From contig NZ_JALJZY010000018.1 of the NCBI RefSeq assembly GCF_024171525.1, positions 1-49,475 on the forward strand: a stretch of DNA of 49,475 nucleotides, read 5' to 3'. Positions 8,550 to 17,112 of the stretch are shown in pieces. The notes beneath the pieces are model-generated. The model had not been told where the DNA came from. It saw only the letters and a list, made by a program, of their open reading frames with translations, and searched no databases. This DNA comes from Neisseriaceae bacterium HSC-16F19. GTDB taxonomy: Bacteria > Pseudomonadota > Gammaproteobacteria > Burkholderiales > Neisseriaceae. Position 1 is the stretch's first letter. Each line of letters starts with the position of its first letter. The position numbers and the translations under genes are program-made.

Positions 8550-9659
8550 ATGGAAAAAGTAGCACATCTGACAAGTGTTCATCCGAGAGATGATATTCGT
8601 ATTTTTCTTAAAGAGTGTATGTCTTTATCTAAGATATACAAGGTAGTGCTTGTTGTAGCAGATGGCAACGGTAATGAAGAGAAGCATGGTATAGATATTT
8701 ACGATGTCGGAGCATTCAGCGGACGTTTGAATCGTATGAAAAATGCCCCTGCACAAATATTAAAGCAGGCACTTGCCTTGAATGCAGATATTTATCATTT
8801 ACATGATCCTGAGTTGTTAACGATTGCTTTAAATTTAAAAAAATCAGGTAAAAAAGTTATTTTTGATGCCCATGAAGATGTACCTAAGCAAATTTTGAGT
8901 AAGCCTTACTTAAACAAATGGGTTGCTAAAATCATCTCTATATTGGTACGGATCTATGAGCAGTTTGTTTGTACTCGATTAGATGCTGTTGTAACGGCAA
9001 CTCCAATGATTCGAGATAAATTTCTTAAGTATAAATCACAAGTAATTGATATAAACAATTATCCTTTGCCAAGAGAGTTGGAAATAATTAATAAGGATTG
9101 GAATAACATAGGCAATCAAATAGCTTATGTTGGTGGTATTACTAAAATTCGTGGAATTGAACAGGTGGTGGAGGCAATGTCACTCACAGAAGTACCTGTC
9201 CGCTTGAATTTAGTTGGAAAATTTAGTGAAGAAGCTGTTTATCGTCGAGTGCAAGAGTTAAACGGTTGGCGGAGTATAAATGAATTTGGACAGCTTGGCA
9301 GGGGAGAGGTTAAAACAATACTGGCACACTCGATTGCCGGTATTGTAACTTTTTTACCTATGCCTAACCATATTGATGCACAGCCTAATAAAATGTTTGA
9401 ATATATGAGTGCCGGTATTCCGGTTATTGCTTCTAATTATCCTTTATGGAGAAGCATAATAGAGGGGAATAACTGCGGAATATGTGTGGATCCATTAAAT
9501 CCTCAAGAAATTGCGAATGCAATAGATAAACTGGTACAAAATAAAGAGTGGGCTCGTTTATTAGGTGAAAATGGTAAAAAGGCTATATATGATAAATATA
9601 GTTGGCTGATAGAAGAGAAAAAATTGCTTCAATTGTATCAAACAGTTTTAGAGACATAA
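8550..9659 (+). CDS. glycosyltransferase, GT4-like
   Basis: About 369 residues. DIYHLHDPELL and VIFDAHEDVPKQI in the N-terminal half and QPNKMFEYMSAGIPVIAS in the C-terminal half mark a GT-B fold family 4 enzyme. The DAHED/HDPEL combination is common in transferases of O-antigen loci, such as the WbpH group. ATG 8550 is preferred because a GAGAG stretch sits about ten bases upstream and MEKVAHLTS matches family N-termini; an in-frame ATG at 8514 is possible. The stop is three bases before the epimerase start, so they are probably translated together. Confidence 0.82.
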   Translation: MEKVAHLTSVHPRDDIRIFLKECMSLSKIYKVVLVVADGNGNEEKHGIDIYDVGAFSGRLNRMKNAPAQILKQALALNADIYHLHDPELLTIALNLKKSGKKVIFDAHEDVPKQILSKPYLNKWVAKIISILVRIYEQFVCTRLDAVVTATPMIRDKFLKYKSQVIDINNYPLPRELEIINKDWNNIGNQIAYVGGITKIRGIEQVVEAMSLTEVPVRLNLVGKFSEEAVYRRVQELNGWRSINEFGQLGRGEVKTILAHSIAGIVTFLPMPNHIDAQPNKMFEYMSAGIPVIASNYPLWRSIIEGNNCGICVDPLNPQEIANAIDKLVQNKEWARLLGENGKKAIYDKYSWLIEEKKLLQLYQTVLET

Positions 9660-9662
9660 TAT

Positions 9663-10727
9663 ATGAAAATTCTAACAGTAATTGGTGCCCGACCTCAATT
9701 TATTAAGGCATCAGTGGTGTCTAAAGCACTTCGGGAAGTGGATATTCAGGAAGTGTTATTACACACGGGGCAGCATTTTGACCAAAATATGTCAGATGTT
9801 TTTTTTGAGCAGCTGAGCATTCCCCGTCCAAATCATTTACTTGATATTAATGGCGGCTCTCATGGTGAAATGACAGGGCGTATGCTGAGGGAAATTGAGA
9901 GAGTACTATTGAAAGAGCAGCCGGATCGGGTGCTGGTATATGGTGATACCAACTCTACTTTGGCAGGTGCTTTGGCAGCTGTTAAATTGCATATTCCTGT
10001 AGCTCATGTTGAAGCGGGTTTACGCAGTTTTAATATGAAAATGCCTGAGGAGATTAATCGTATTCTTACAGATCAAATCAGTGATTTTTTATTTTGCCCA
10101 ACAGAAACGGCTATTAAAAATTTAAAAAATGAGTGCTTTGATAATAAGCCTTGTAAGATTTTTAATGTAGGTGATGTGATGCAGGATAGCGCATTATTTT
10201 TTGCACAACGAGCCATTAAACCAGTAAGCTTGGAGAATAGGGATAATTTTATTTTAGCAACTTTGCACCGTGCAGAGAACACTGATAGCCCTACACGCTT
10301 GGCAGCTATTGTTAGTGCCTTAAATGATATTCATAGGCATATTGCTGCTGTTGTACTGCCTTTGCATCCTCGTACGAAAAAGGTTATTACCCAGCATGGG
10401 CTGAGATTGGATGTGGAGGTGATTGACCCTGTAGGATATTTTGAGATGTTATGGTTATTGCAACGGTCATCAATAGTGCTTACTGATAGTGGTGGTGTGC
10501 AAAAGGAAGCGTTCTTTTTTGGTAAGTATTGCGCTACGATGCGTGAACAAACTGAATGGATTGAGTTAATAGATAATGGAGTTAATACATTAGTAGGTGC
10601 AGATGCAGTGAGAATTGTAGAGACTGTCTTGCAACATAATGGACAAAGAATTGAGGATAATGCTTCACTATATGGTGGTGGTAAAGCAGCTATGCGTATT
10701 GCTCAAATTTTAAGTAATATAAGCTAA
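9663..10727 (+). CDS. wecB: UDP-N-acetylglucosamine 2-epimerase (non-hydrolysing)
   Basis: 354 residues. The start MKILTVIGARPQFIKA and blocks YGDTNSTLAGALAA, HVEAGLRSFNMKMPEE, LHRAENTDSP and LTDSGGVQKEAFFFGK are diagnostic. The enzyme interconverts UDP-GlcNAc and UDP-ManNAc, or acts on a related diacetamido-uronic sugar as WbpI does in Pseudomonas O-antigen synthesis. With two sugar amidotransferases next door a WbpI-like substrate is conceivable, but the dehydrogenase and aminotransferase steps are not in the window. The symbol denotes the family; wbpI is an equally fair label. Confidence 0.88.
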   Translation: MKILTVIGARPQFIKASVVSKALREVDIQEVLLHTGQHFDQNMSDVFFEQLSIPRPNHLLDINGGSHGEMTGRMLREIERVLLKEQPDRVLVYGDTNSTLAGALAAVKLHIPVAHVEAGLRSFNMKMPEEINRILTDQISDFLFCPTETAIKNLKNECFDNKPCKIFNVGDVMQDSALFFAQRAIKPVSLENRDNFILATLHRAENTDSPTRLAAIVSALNDIHRHIAAVVLPLHPRTKKVITQHGLRLDVEVIDPVGYFEMLWLLQRSSIVLTDSGGVQKEAFFFGKYCATMREQTEWIELIDNGVNTLVGADAVRIVETVLQHNGQRIEDNASLYGGGKAAMRIAQILSNIS

Positions 10728-10747
10728 AATAGGAATAGTTGCTAATT

Positions 10748-12574
10748 ATGTGTGGTATTTTTGGAGCCATTGCGCCGCAAGCCATTATTGAAGAAGATTT
10801 TAAAAAACTCGTAGAGCATTCCCGTCAACGAGGAAGAGATTCGAGTGGTTTGGTGTATTTGACAAATGAGCAATATCATATTTCACGTGCTGATTATGAT
10901 GTAGTCAAGCTGCTTGCTAAAGAGAAACCCTATCATAGCCCGGTTGTATTGGGACATAGCCGACTGATTACAAACGGATTGGGAGATAATCAGCCGGTGA
11001 TCAGGGGCGATATTTGTGCGATTCACAATGGTATTGTTGTGAATGATGCCGAGGTATGGCAGCAATTAAGTGTTCCCAGGAAATATCAAATCGATTCGGA
11101 AGTTATTGTCGGTATTGCAGAGGAGATGCTGCAAAACGATGAGCAGATAGAAGAGATTCCTGCCAAAGTTTTATCGTTATGCAAGGGTATTATTGCTTGT
11201 GCTTTGGTTCTGCCTGCTAAGGGCAAATTACTCTTGTTTTCAAATAACGGCAGTCTTTATATTGGTAAGAAAGGACAATCTGTCTATTTTGCGTCGGAGC
11301 GCTATGCTTTGGATTTGATTCATTGCGATGATGTCAGACAAATCAAGGAAGAGAGCGTTGTATTGGATATTCCGGCATCTGCCATGCCTTTTACAGTAGA
11401 GGATCAAAAAAGCCGCCAAGAAAACCTGATACCTGACTTTATCTTTAATGCTCAAGAAGCGTCTTTACTCAAGTACAAAATTCCGGATTTAAAGCGCTGC
11501 ACCCGATGTGTATTACCGGAAACGATGCCGTTTATCCGTTTTGATGAAGAAGGCGTGTGTAATTATTGTCACCACTATAAACCGCGCAATAACCCCAAGC
11601 CCAAAGAAGAATTATTTGAGCTTGTTGAACCCTATCGTCGGCCGGGAAATGAATTGGATTGTATTGTGCCATTTTCTGGGGGGCGCGATAGTTGTTATGG
11701 TCTTCATCTCATTGTGAATGAGCTGAAGATGAAGCCTGTAACCTATACTTATGACTGGGGTATGGTAACGGATTTGGGTCGCCGCAATATCAGCAGGATG
11801 TGTGCACAGCTTGGTGTGGAAAATATTATTGTGGCGGCGGATATTTCTAAAAAACGGGACAATATTCGTAAAAATCTAAAAGCATGGCTTAAGTCGCCAC
11901 ATCTTGGCATGATGGCCATGCTCACAGCCGGTGACAAACATTTTTTCCGTTATGTCGAGCATATTAAGAAACAAACCGGAATTAATTTAAATTTATGGGG
12001 AGTTAATCCTTTAGAGGTAACGTATTTTAAAACGGGTTTCTTGGATATTCCGCCTGATTTTGAAGAGAAGCGGGTGTATAGCCACGGCTGGAGTAAACAG
12101 CTGGTTTATCACAAGAAGCGCTTTAAAGCGATGTTGGAAAGTCCGGGCTATTTTAATACCTCTTTATGGGATACTTTATCAGGGGAGTATTATCGTAGCT
12201 TTACTGAGAAAAAAGATTACTACCATCTTTTTGATTACTGGCGCTGGGATGAGGAGGTTGTAGATCACACGCTTTTAAATGAATATGATTGGGAGAAGGC
12301 GGTAGATACCACAACCACATGGCGTATCGGTGATGGCACAGCAGCCTTTTATAATTATGTCTACTATACCGTAGCAGGATTTACCGAGCATGATACCTTC
12401 CGCAGTAATCAAATTCGTGAGGGCCAAATCACCCGGGAGCAGGCTTTGGCGTTAATTGCTGAAGAGAATAAGCCGCGCTATCAGAATATTCGTTGGTATC
12501 TTGATGCTTTGGGTATGGATTTTGTCAGTGTCATTAATGTTGTGAACAGTATTCCTAAGTTGTATAAAGAATAA
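10748..12574 (+). CDS. class II glutaminase fused to N-acetyl sugar amidotransferase
   Basis: 608 residues. Residues 2 to about 225 are an Ntn-type class II glutamine amidotransferase: nucleophile C2 (MCGIFG), GHSRLITNG, HNG with N94, and D116 in DSEVIVG. Residues about 245-600 resemble the product of 6135-7256: a Cys4 knuckle (C251, C254, C271, C274), then PP-loop SGGRDS at 310-315. ATG 10748 is the true start because C2 must become N-terminal; an upstream in-frame TTG at 10739 would bury it. The order resembles AsnB, but the synthetase half is of sugar-amidotransferase type. Inference: it makes its own ammonia for amidation of a sugar. Confidence 0.85.
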   Translation: MCGIFGAIAPQAIIEEDFKKLVEHSRQRGRDSSGLVYLTNEQYHISRADYDVVKLLAKEKPYHSPVVLGHSRLITNGLGDNQPVIRGDICAIHNGIVVNDAEVWQQLSVPRKYQIDSEVIVGIAEEMLQNDEQIEEIPAKVLSLCKGIIACALVLPAKGKLLLFSNNGSLYIGKKGQSVYFASERYALDLIHCDDVRQIKEESVVLDIPASAMPFTVEDQKSRQENLIPDFIFNAQEASLLKYKIPDLKRCTRCVLPETMPFIRFDEEGVCNYCHHYKPRNNPKPKEELFELVEPYRRPGNELDCIVPFSGGRDSCYGLHLIVNELKMKPVTYTYDWGMVTDLGRRNISRMCAQLGVENIIVAADISKKRDNIRKNLKAWLKSPHLGMMAMLTAGDKHFFRYVEHIKKQTGINLNLWGVNPLEVTYFKTGFLDIPPDFEEKRVYSHGWSKQLVYHKKRFKAMLESPGYFNTSLWDTLSGEYYRSFTEKKDYYHLFDYWRWDEEVVDHTLLNEYDWEKAVDTTTTWRIGDGTAAFYNYVYYTVAGFTEHDTFRSNQIREGQITREQALALIAEENKPRYQNIRWYLDALGMDFVSVINVVNSIPKLYKE

Positions 12575-12576
12575 AT

Positions 12577-13809
12577 ATGAATATTTGGTGTATCTCTAAA
12601 TATGCAAGTCCTGCTAAATATGCCAAGGTACCCGCACGCCTTTTCTATTTTTGTCAGGAGTGGCAAAAACTGGGGCATGAGGTACACCTATTTACATCAG
12701 ATTCTAATCATTTGGCACAGTTTCCAAGAAGTGAGCGCACTCATCACCAAGAGAATATTGAGGGTGTTTGGGTACATTGGTTTAAAACTAAAAAGTATAA
12801 AACAACGGCTTCTGTTGCACGTATTGTAAGCTGGTTTGATTTTGAAAGACGTTTGTTTGGTTTTAAACACCGGCAATTAAATCCGCCAGATGTTGTCTTG
12901 GTATCGTCATTGTCTATTTTGAGCATTGTGTACGGATACTATTTAAAGCGTAAGTATGGTGCAACCCTGGTATTCGAGATTCGTGATATTTGGCCCTTAA
13001 CCATGACTGAGGAAGGTGGTTTTTCAAAATATCACCCGCTAACATTATTTATAGGTGCAATAGAGAAATTTGGTTATCAAGTGGCGGATTTGATTGTGGG
13101 AACCATGCCCGGATTAAATAAGCATGTTAAAAATGTTATTCATAAGGATTTTAACTTTCATTGTGCACCTTTGGGCTTTCATCCCGACAATTACAAGGCC
13201 GCCTCTTTAGATAACAACGCATTTGTTGGCCGGTTTCCTGAAAATAAAACAATTGTAGGCTATGCGGGAAGCATGGGGATTACCAATGCGTTGGAACCTT
13301 TTATAGAGGCTATTTATGATTTACAGCATGATGCAAGATTTTATTTTGTATTGGTAGGAAGCGGTGATTTAAGAGCAGGGTTTGAGGAACGGCTTAAAGA
13401 GTGTACCAATGTTGTCTTTTTACCCCGTATCGAACAGAGTCAGGTTAAAGATTTATTGGCATATTGTGATGTCTTGTACTTATCTACTAATGATTCCAAG
13501 GTGTGGGAATACGGCCAGTCGATGAATAAAGTGGTGGAGTATATGCTGGCCGCCAAACCGATTATTGCTTCTTACACCGGTTATCCGTCTATGATTAATG
13601 AAGCGGAGTGCGGTTATTTTTTGACACCACAGGACGGCGAAACGCCCAAGGAAGCCATTATTAGAGCGCTGTCTGTGATTGGGAGTATGTCTCAAGCTGA
13701 ACGACAAGTAATGGGTGAAAGAGGAAAGCAATGGATTTATCAGCATCGATCTTACTCATTATTGGCTCAGCAATATTTGGCAAAAATTGAATCGATATCG
13801 AATGGTTGA
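12577..13809 (+). CDS. WbuB-like GT4 glycosyltransferase
   Basis: 410 residues beginning two bases after the fusion gene's stop. The opening MNIWCISKYASPAKYAKVPA, the block FEIRDIWPLTMTEEGG and the C-terminal MNKVVEYMLAAKPIIAS fit the WbuB family of glycosyltransferases, which add N-acetyl-fucosamine-type residues in several O-antigens. The tight spacing suggests translational coupling to the amidotransferase fusion. It is the last gene of the island; a strong terminator follows. Confidence 0.83.
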   Translation: MNIWCISKYASPAKYAKVPARLFYFCQEWQKLGHEVHLFTSDSNHLAQFPRSERTHHQENIEGVWVHWFKTKKYKTTASVARIVSWFDFERRLFGFKHRQLNPPDVVLVSSLSILSIVYGYYLKRKYGATLVFEIRDIWPLTMTEEGGFSKYHPLTLFIGAIEKFGYQVADLIVGTMPGLNKHVKNVIHKDFNFHCAPLGFHPDNYKAASLDNNAFVGRFPENKTIVGYAGSMGITNALEPFIEAIYDLQHDARFYFVLVGSGDLRAGFEERLKECTNVVFLPRIEQSQVKDLLAYCDVLYLSTNDSKVWEYGQSMNKVVEYMLAAKPIIASYTGYPSMINEAECGYFLTPQDGETPKEAIIRALSVIGSMSQAERQVMGERGKQWIYQHRSYSLLAQQYLAKIESISNG

Positions 13810-13856
13810 ATCTAGCACATTCAATTAAGGTCTCAGTTACAAACAGGTGCCCATAG

Positions 13857-13885
13857 CAAAACGGACGGTTTACCCGTCCGTTTTT
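13857..13885 (+). terminator. rho-independent terminator of the glycan operon
   Basis: ACGGACGG (13861-13868) pairs with CCGTCCGT (13874-13881), extended by flanking A and T runs, with a TTTTT tail. On the minus strand it would also end the FUSC transcript that stops at 13894, so it is likely bidirectional. Confidence 0.85.
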
Positions 13886-13893
13886 GCTGTGTT

Positions 13894-16062
13894 TCAAACC
13901 GGCTGTGCCGCTCTGCTTGGCCCGTTCTCGTCATCCTGATCCAGGCTGTGGCGCAGGGTGTCGAAATAGGCGGGCAGGCGTTCGCTCAAACGATGGAGTT
14001 GCGCCCACAAAATATGGTTGGCCGCCGGGGCCGGGCCGTGTTCTTCCGGTTTCAGCGCCAGCAGGGCCTGCTCTATCCAGGCGCAGGCTGCCTGAAAACG
14101 TTCCGGTTCGCGGGTGTCGGTGTGCTGCATGATGTCGGCCACGGCCTGGCCTACTTGGCAGAAGGCGGTGATAAAGGCGGCATCGCGGGCATCGCCGTAG
14201 AGCTGGCTGCGCAGGGCGCCGATGGCGGAAATGCTGCTGATCACGGCGTAATTGAGTTGCAAGAGCTGGAAGCCGTCTTGCAGCTTGCTGCCGTAACGCG
14301 CGGGTTCGATGGACATGTCGGACACGCTGTTGCCCAGCGCCACGGCGCGTTCGTGGGCGAGGCGGCGGGCGCTGCGGTAGGTGACGTCGTCGGCATGACC
14401 GCGCTCCAGTTGTGCAAGTGCCTGTTTCAGGTAGCCCGCATTGCCTTGCAGGGCGCGCACGCCGGTTTTGCCCAAGGTGAGGTAATGCCAGTCCGGCCAC
14501 AAATACGATACCGCCGCCCAAGCAATGGCGGCACCGAGCACGGTGTCGATGGCGCGGATATACAGCGCCGCATGCAGGTCTTGGCCCATGAGCGCAAAAC
14601 CGGCTAAAACCTGCAGGGTGATAAAAAAGGTGGAATAGCTGTAACGGGCGGTGCGGAACACGAAAAACAGCGTGCCGCTGGCCACCACCACGCACAGCTG
14701 GCTGAACAGCGAGGGGGTGAAATAGGGCAGCAGTGAGCCCACGGCCACCCCGGCCAGCGTGCCGATCACCCTTTGCTTGAGGCGGCTGGTGGTGGCCGAA
14801 TAATTGGGCTGGCACACAATCAGCGCGGTGAGCAGAATCCAATAGCCCAGATGCGGGTGAAACAGGGTGGCCAGGCCGCAGCCGGCGACACTGATGGCGG
14901 CCATGCGCACGGCGTGGCGGAATACGGCGGATTCGAGGTTGAGATGGCTGCGGATGATGCCGCCGATTTCGTGCCAGTGTTCGATGTCCTGCCCGGCAAT
15001 GCGGCTGTCTTCACCGTCGGCCATGGGGGTGAGACGGATGTGTTCCATGCGCTGGATTTGGTCGCTGATGGCAAGGATATTGGCCACCAGCTGTTGCAGC
15101 GCGTGGTGTTCTTCGGCGGGAAAGTGTTTCAGGTAGCGTGTCAGGGCGCGGCTCAAACCGCTGCCGGCGCGTTTGAGGGTGTCGTCGCAAACAAAATCGC
15201 CGTCGGCCAGCACGGTATGCGCCAGGGCATAGCAGCTGTGCGCCTGCAATACAATCAGGCGCTGGATGCGGTAGATAAGGTCGCTGTGTTCCAGATGGTG
15301 TGCGAAATCGCGGTATTCGACATGGCGCGAACTGATGCGCTCGTGCATGTTTTGCGCCGCCAGATAGTATTGCAGCATGCGCACCGTGCGCGGGTGGCGG
15401 TGCTGGCTGCGCAGACGGTAAAACAGCGCGCTGCGGCAGGCGTTGAAGGCATTGACCACATGGCTGTTTTTCAAGGCCAGGCTGACTTCTTTGCTGTGCA
15501 GGTAATCGGCTTCGTCCGGGTCGAAAAACTGCGCTTTTTCCAGCATATAGTCGCCGAGGCGGCGGTAGGCGGCGGCCATGGCTTCCTGCACCGGGCGGTG
15601 CGGCAGCACGATGTGCAGCAACAGGGTGCACAGGCTGTAGAGCAGGGCGCCGCAGACGATCATCAGCGGGTTGGTATACCAGGCCATGCCCGGCTGGTAG
15701 GAGAGCACGGTGTACATCATCACCAGCAGGGTACCGAAGGCAATGGTGCGGTAGCGGATGTCCACCGCCCCGGCCAGGGTGACGCCGAAGGCGGCGGCGG
15801 TGAGCAAGAGCGCAAAGGCCAAATTGTGGCCCATGGTCAGCTGCACTGCCAGCGAGGCGGCGGAAAAATGCAGCAGGGTAAAAAAGATATTGCGGATGCG
15901 GCCGGTAAGACGGTTGTCCAAATCCACCAAACCGCCGGCAATAATGCCCAAAAACAGCGCCGTGGCTTCCTGCGTGGCCTGGCTATACCACACCCACAGC
16001 GCCGCCAGCACGGAGCTGAGCAAAACGGGCAGGTTGCGGGTATAGCGGGCGAGGGATTTCAT
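13894..16062 (-). CDS. FUSC/YccS-family inner-membrane transporter
   Basis: 722 residues. Two membrane blocks (about residues 10-150 and 390-510), each followed by a cytoplasmic helical region, match the YccS/YhfK/FUSC architecture, with PNYSATTSRLKQRVIGTLAG at the start of the second block. Members are thought to export aromatic or other small acids. The start at 16062 (MKSLARYTRNLPVLL) opens directly on the first membrane region; further upstream codons in the frame are basic and non-family. A DUS is embedded in the coding sequence at 14084-14095. Confidence 0.82.
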   Translation of the reverse strand: MKSLARYTRNLPVLLSSVLAALWVWYSQATQEATALFLGIIAGGLVDLDNRLTGRIRNIFFTLLHFSAASLAVQLTMGHNLAFALLLTAAAFGVTLAGAVDIRYRTIAFGTLLVMMYTVLSYQPGMAWYTNPLMIVCGALLYSLCTLLLHIVLPHRPVQEAMAAAYRRLGDYMLEKAQFFDPDEADYLHSKEVSLALKNSHVVNAFNACRSALFYRLRSQHRHPRTVRMLQYYLAAQNMHERISSRHVEYRDFAHHLEHSDLIYRIQRLIVLQAHSCYALAHTVLADGDFVCDDTLKRAGSGLSRALTRYLKHFPAEEHHALQQLVANILAISDQIQRMEHIRLTPMADGEDSRIAGQDIEHWHEIGGIIRSHLNLESAVFRHAVRMAAISVAGCGLATLFHPHLGYWILLTALIVCQPNYSATTSRLKQRVIGTLAGVAVGSLLPYFTPSLFSQLCVVVASGTLFFVFRTARYSYSTFFITLQVLAGFALMGQDLHAALYIRAIDTVLGAAIAWAAVSYLWPDWHYLTLGKTGVRALQGNAGYLKQALAQLERGHADDVTYRSARRLAHERAVALGNSVSDMSIEPARYGSKLQDGFQLLQLNYAVISSISAIGALRSQLYGDARDAAFITAFCQVGQAVADIMQHTDTREPERFQAACAWIEQALLALKPEEHGPAPAANHILWAQLHRLSERLPAYFDTLRHSLDQDDENGPSRAAQPV

Positions 16063-16155
16063 GGCGGCAGGCGGGATTTGTTGCGTTGCAAAAAATAATG
16101 ACGATTTTAACAAATTTCGCTGTTTCAGGCTGCCTGAAAGCCGCTTTCTCCAATG

Positions 16156-16180
16156 AAAAACAGCCGGATCTTGCCGGCTG
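16156..16180 (-). terminator. terminator downstream of the DUF4442 gene
   Basis: Read on the minus strand: CAGCCGG, six-base loop, CCGGCTG, then TTTTTC. It lies 11 bases past the stop of the gene at 16191-16685. Confidence 0.6.
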
Positions 16181-16190
16181 CCTGAAAACC

Positions 16191-16685
16191 CTATGCGGCT
16201 TTTTCTTCCGTTTGCGGGCGGAAGGCGGGTTTGAGGCGGATATACAGTGTGCGCGTCACCGTGGCCACCACTTCGCCGCGGCGGTCGATGATTTTGTCTG
16301 TGACGGTGGGCAGGTATTTGCTGCCGTCTTCGGTGTGCTGTTTGACCGCGGCGAGAAAATCGTCGTCGATGCGGCATTCCACAAACACTTCGCCGTGGCC
16401 GGGGCGTTCAAATTCGATGTGGGCGGCTTTGTCCCACACATAATAGCGTTTGCCCATCAGCCCCATCAGCATCAGCGAGTAAACGGGGTCGGTCATGGCA
16501 AACAGGCTGCCGCCGAACTGGCTGCCGTTGGCATTGCGCGTGCCGGGCCAGTTTTTCAGCACCACTTTGCAATAGCGGTAGTCGGCGGAAATGGCGGTGA
16601 TTTTGATGCCGCTGAACAAAAACGGCGGCCAGATATTGAGCACGCGGCGCAAACGGTTGGGATGGGCAAACAGCCAGCGCTTCAT
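16191..16685 (-). CDS. DUF4442 hotdog-fold protein (putative thioesterase)
   Basis: 164 residues. The block NANGSQFGGSLFAMTDPVYSL is typical of DUF4442, a family with the hotdog fold of acyl-CoA thioesterases; a specific substrate is unknown. The start at 16685 (MKRWLFAHPNRLRRVLNIWPP) matches family N-termini. It follows the small exported protein gene on the same strand after 16 bases, suggesting co-transcription. Confidence 0.8.
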   Translation of the reverse strand: MKRWLFAHPNRLRRVLNIWPPFLFSGIKITAISADYRYCKVVLKNWPGTRNANGSQFGGSLFAMTDPVYSLMLMGLMGKRYYVWDKAAHIEFERPGHGEVFVECRIDDDFLAAVKQHTEDGSKYLPTVTDKIIDRRGEVVATVTRTLYIRLKPAFRPQTEEKAA

Positions 16686-16701
16686 AAATACACTTTCTGG
16701 T

Positions 16702-17112
16702 TTAACGGCGGGTACGTTCGCGCACGCGCTCGATTGCACGCGGCTCGTCGTCGGCATAGAGCGGGGGATGACTGTAGGGCCGCGGGTAGGCATGCGGATA
16801 GGGGTAGGGCGGATAGGCGTGATAAACCGGGTAGTTTGGGTAGGCCGGGTAAACGGCATAGGGATAACCCACCGGCACGCCTTCCTGATACACCACGGTG
16901 GTGCCGGGCGGGGCGTTGACAGTCACGGTTTTGTTGATGGTGGTGCGGCTGTAGGTTGGCAATTGCACCGACACCGCCCATTGTTTTTTGGGGGTCTCGG
17001 CCCATTGTTTTTTTGGGGTTTCGGCATAGAGGTTGCCGACCGCCAAGGGCAAGAGGGCCAGCAGGGTGGCTTTCAGGCAGCCTTTAAGAGGGGGGAAGTT
17101 CAAAGAAAACAT
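16702..17112 (-). CDS. small exported protein, Pro/Tyr-rich
   Basis: 136 residues. Residues 1 to about 25 form a signal peptide (MFSLNFPPLKGCLKATLLALL, then a VGNLYA end). Mature sequence begins with a perfect tandem octapeptide, ETPKKQWA twice, then a beta-like stretch (SVQLPTYSRTTINKTVTVNA) and a C-terminal half rich in Pro, Tyr and Ala. No family is recognised. The start overlaps the last 29 bases of ygfZ, so translation is probably coupled to it. The octapeptide repeat may be a recent 24-base duplication. Confidence 0.65.
   Translation of the reverse strand: MFSLNFPPLKGCLKATLLALLPLAVGNLYAETPKKQWAETPKKQWAVSVQLPTYSRTTINKTVTVNAPPGTTVVYQEGVPVGYPYAVYPAYPNYPVYHAYPPYPYPHAYPRPYSHPPLYADDEPRAIERVRERTRR

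Larger units (their letters stand above)
2783..13809 (+). other. AT-rich surface-glycan biosynthesis island
   Basis: Eight co-directional genes with visibly low GC, between GC-rich prmB and the GC-rich FUSC gene. Contents: acyltransferase, flippase, two PP-loop sugar amidotransferases, three GT4-type glycosyltransferases and a UDP-GlcNAc 2-epimerase. No DUS was found by eye inside it, although they are frequent on both sides. I see no initiating sugar-phosphate transferase, polymerase or chain-length regulator, so it must rely on genes elsewhere or make a short oligosaccharide, such as an O-antigen-like or pilin-linked glycan. Confidence 0.85.

Noticed and set aside
14773..16098. 441-codon plus-strand frame opposite the FUSC gene
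   Set aside because: The antisense frame encodes a Gly/His/Gln-rich product without motifs; the minus frame has a full membrane-transporter architecture.
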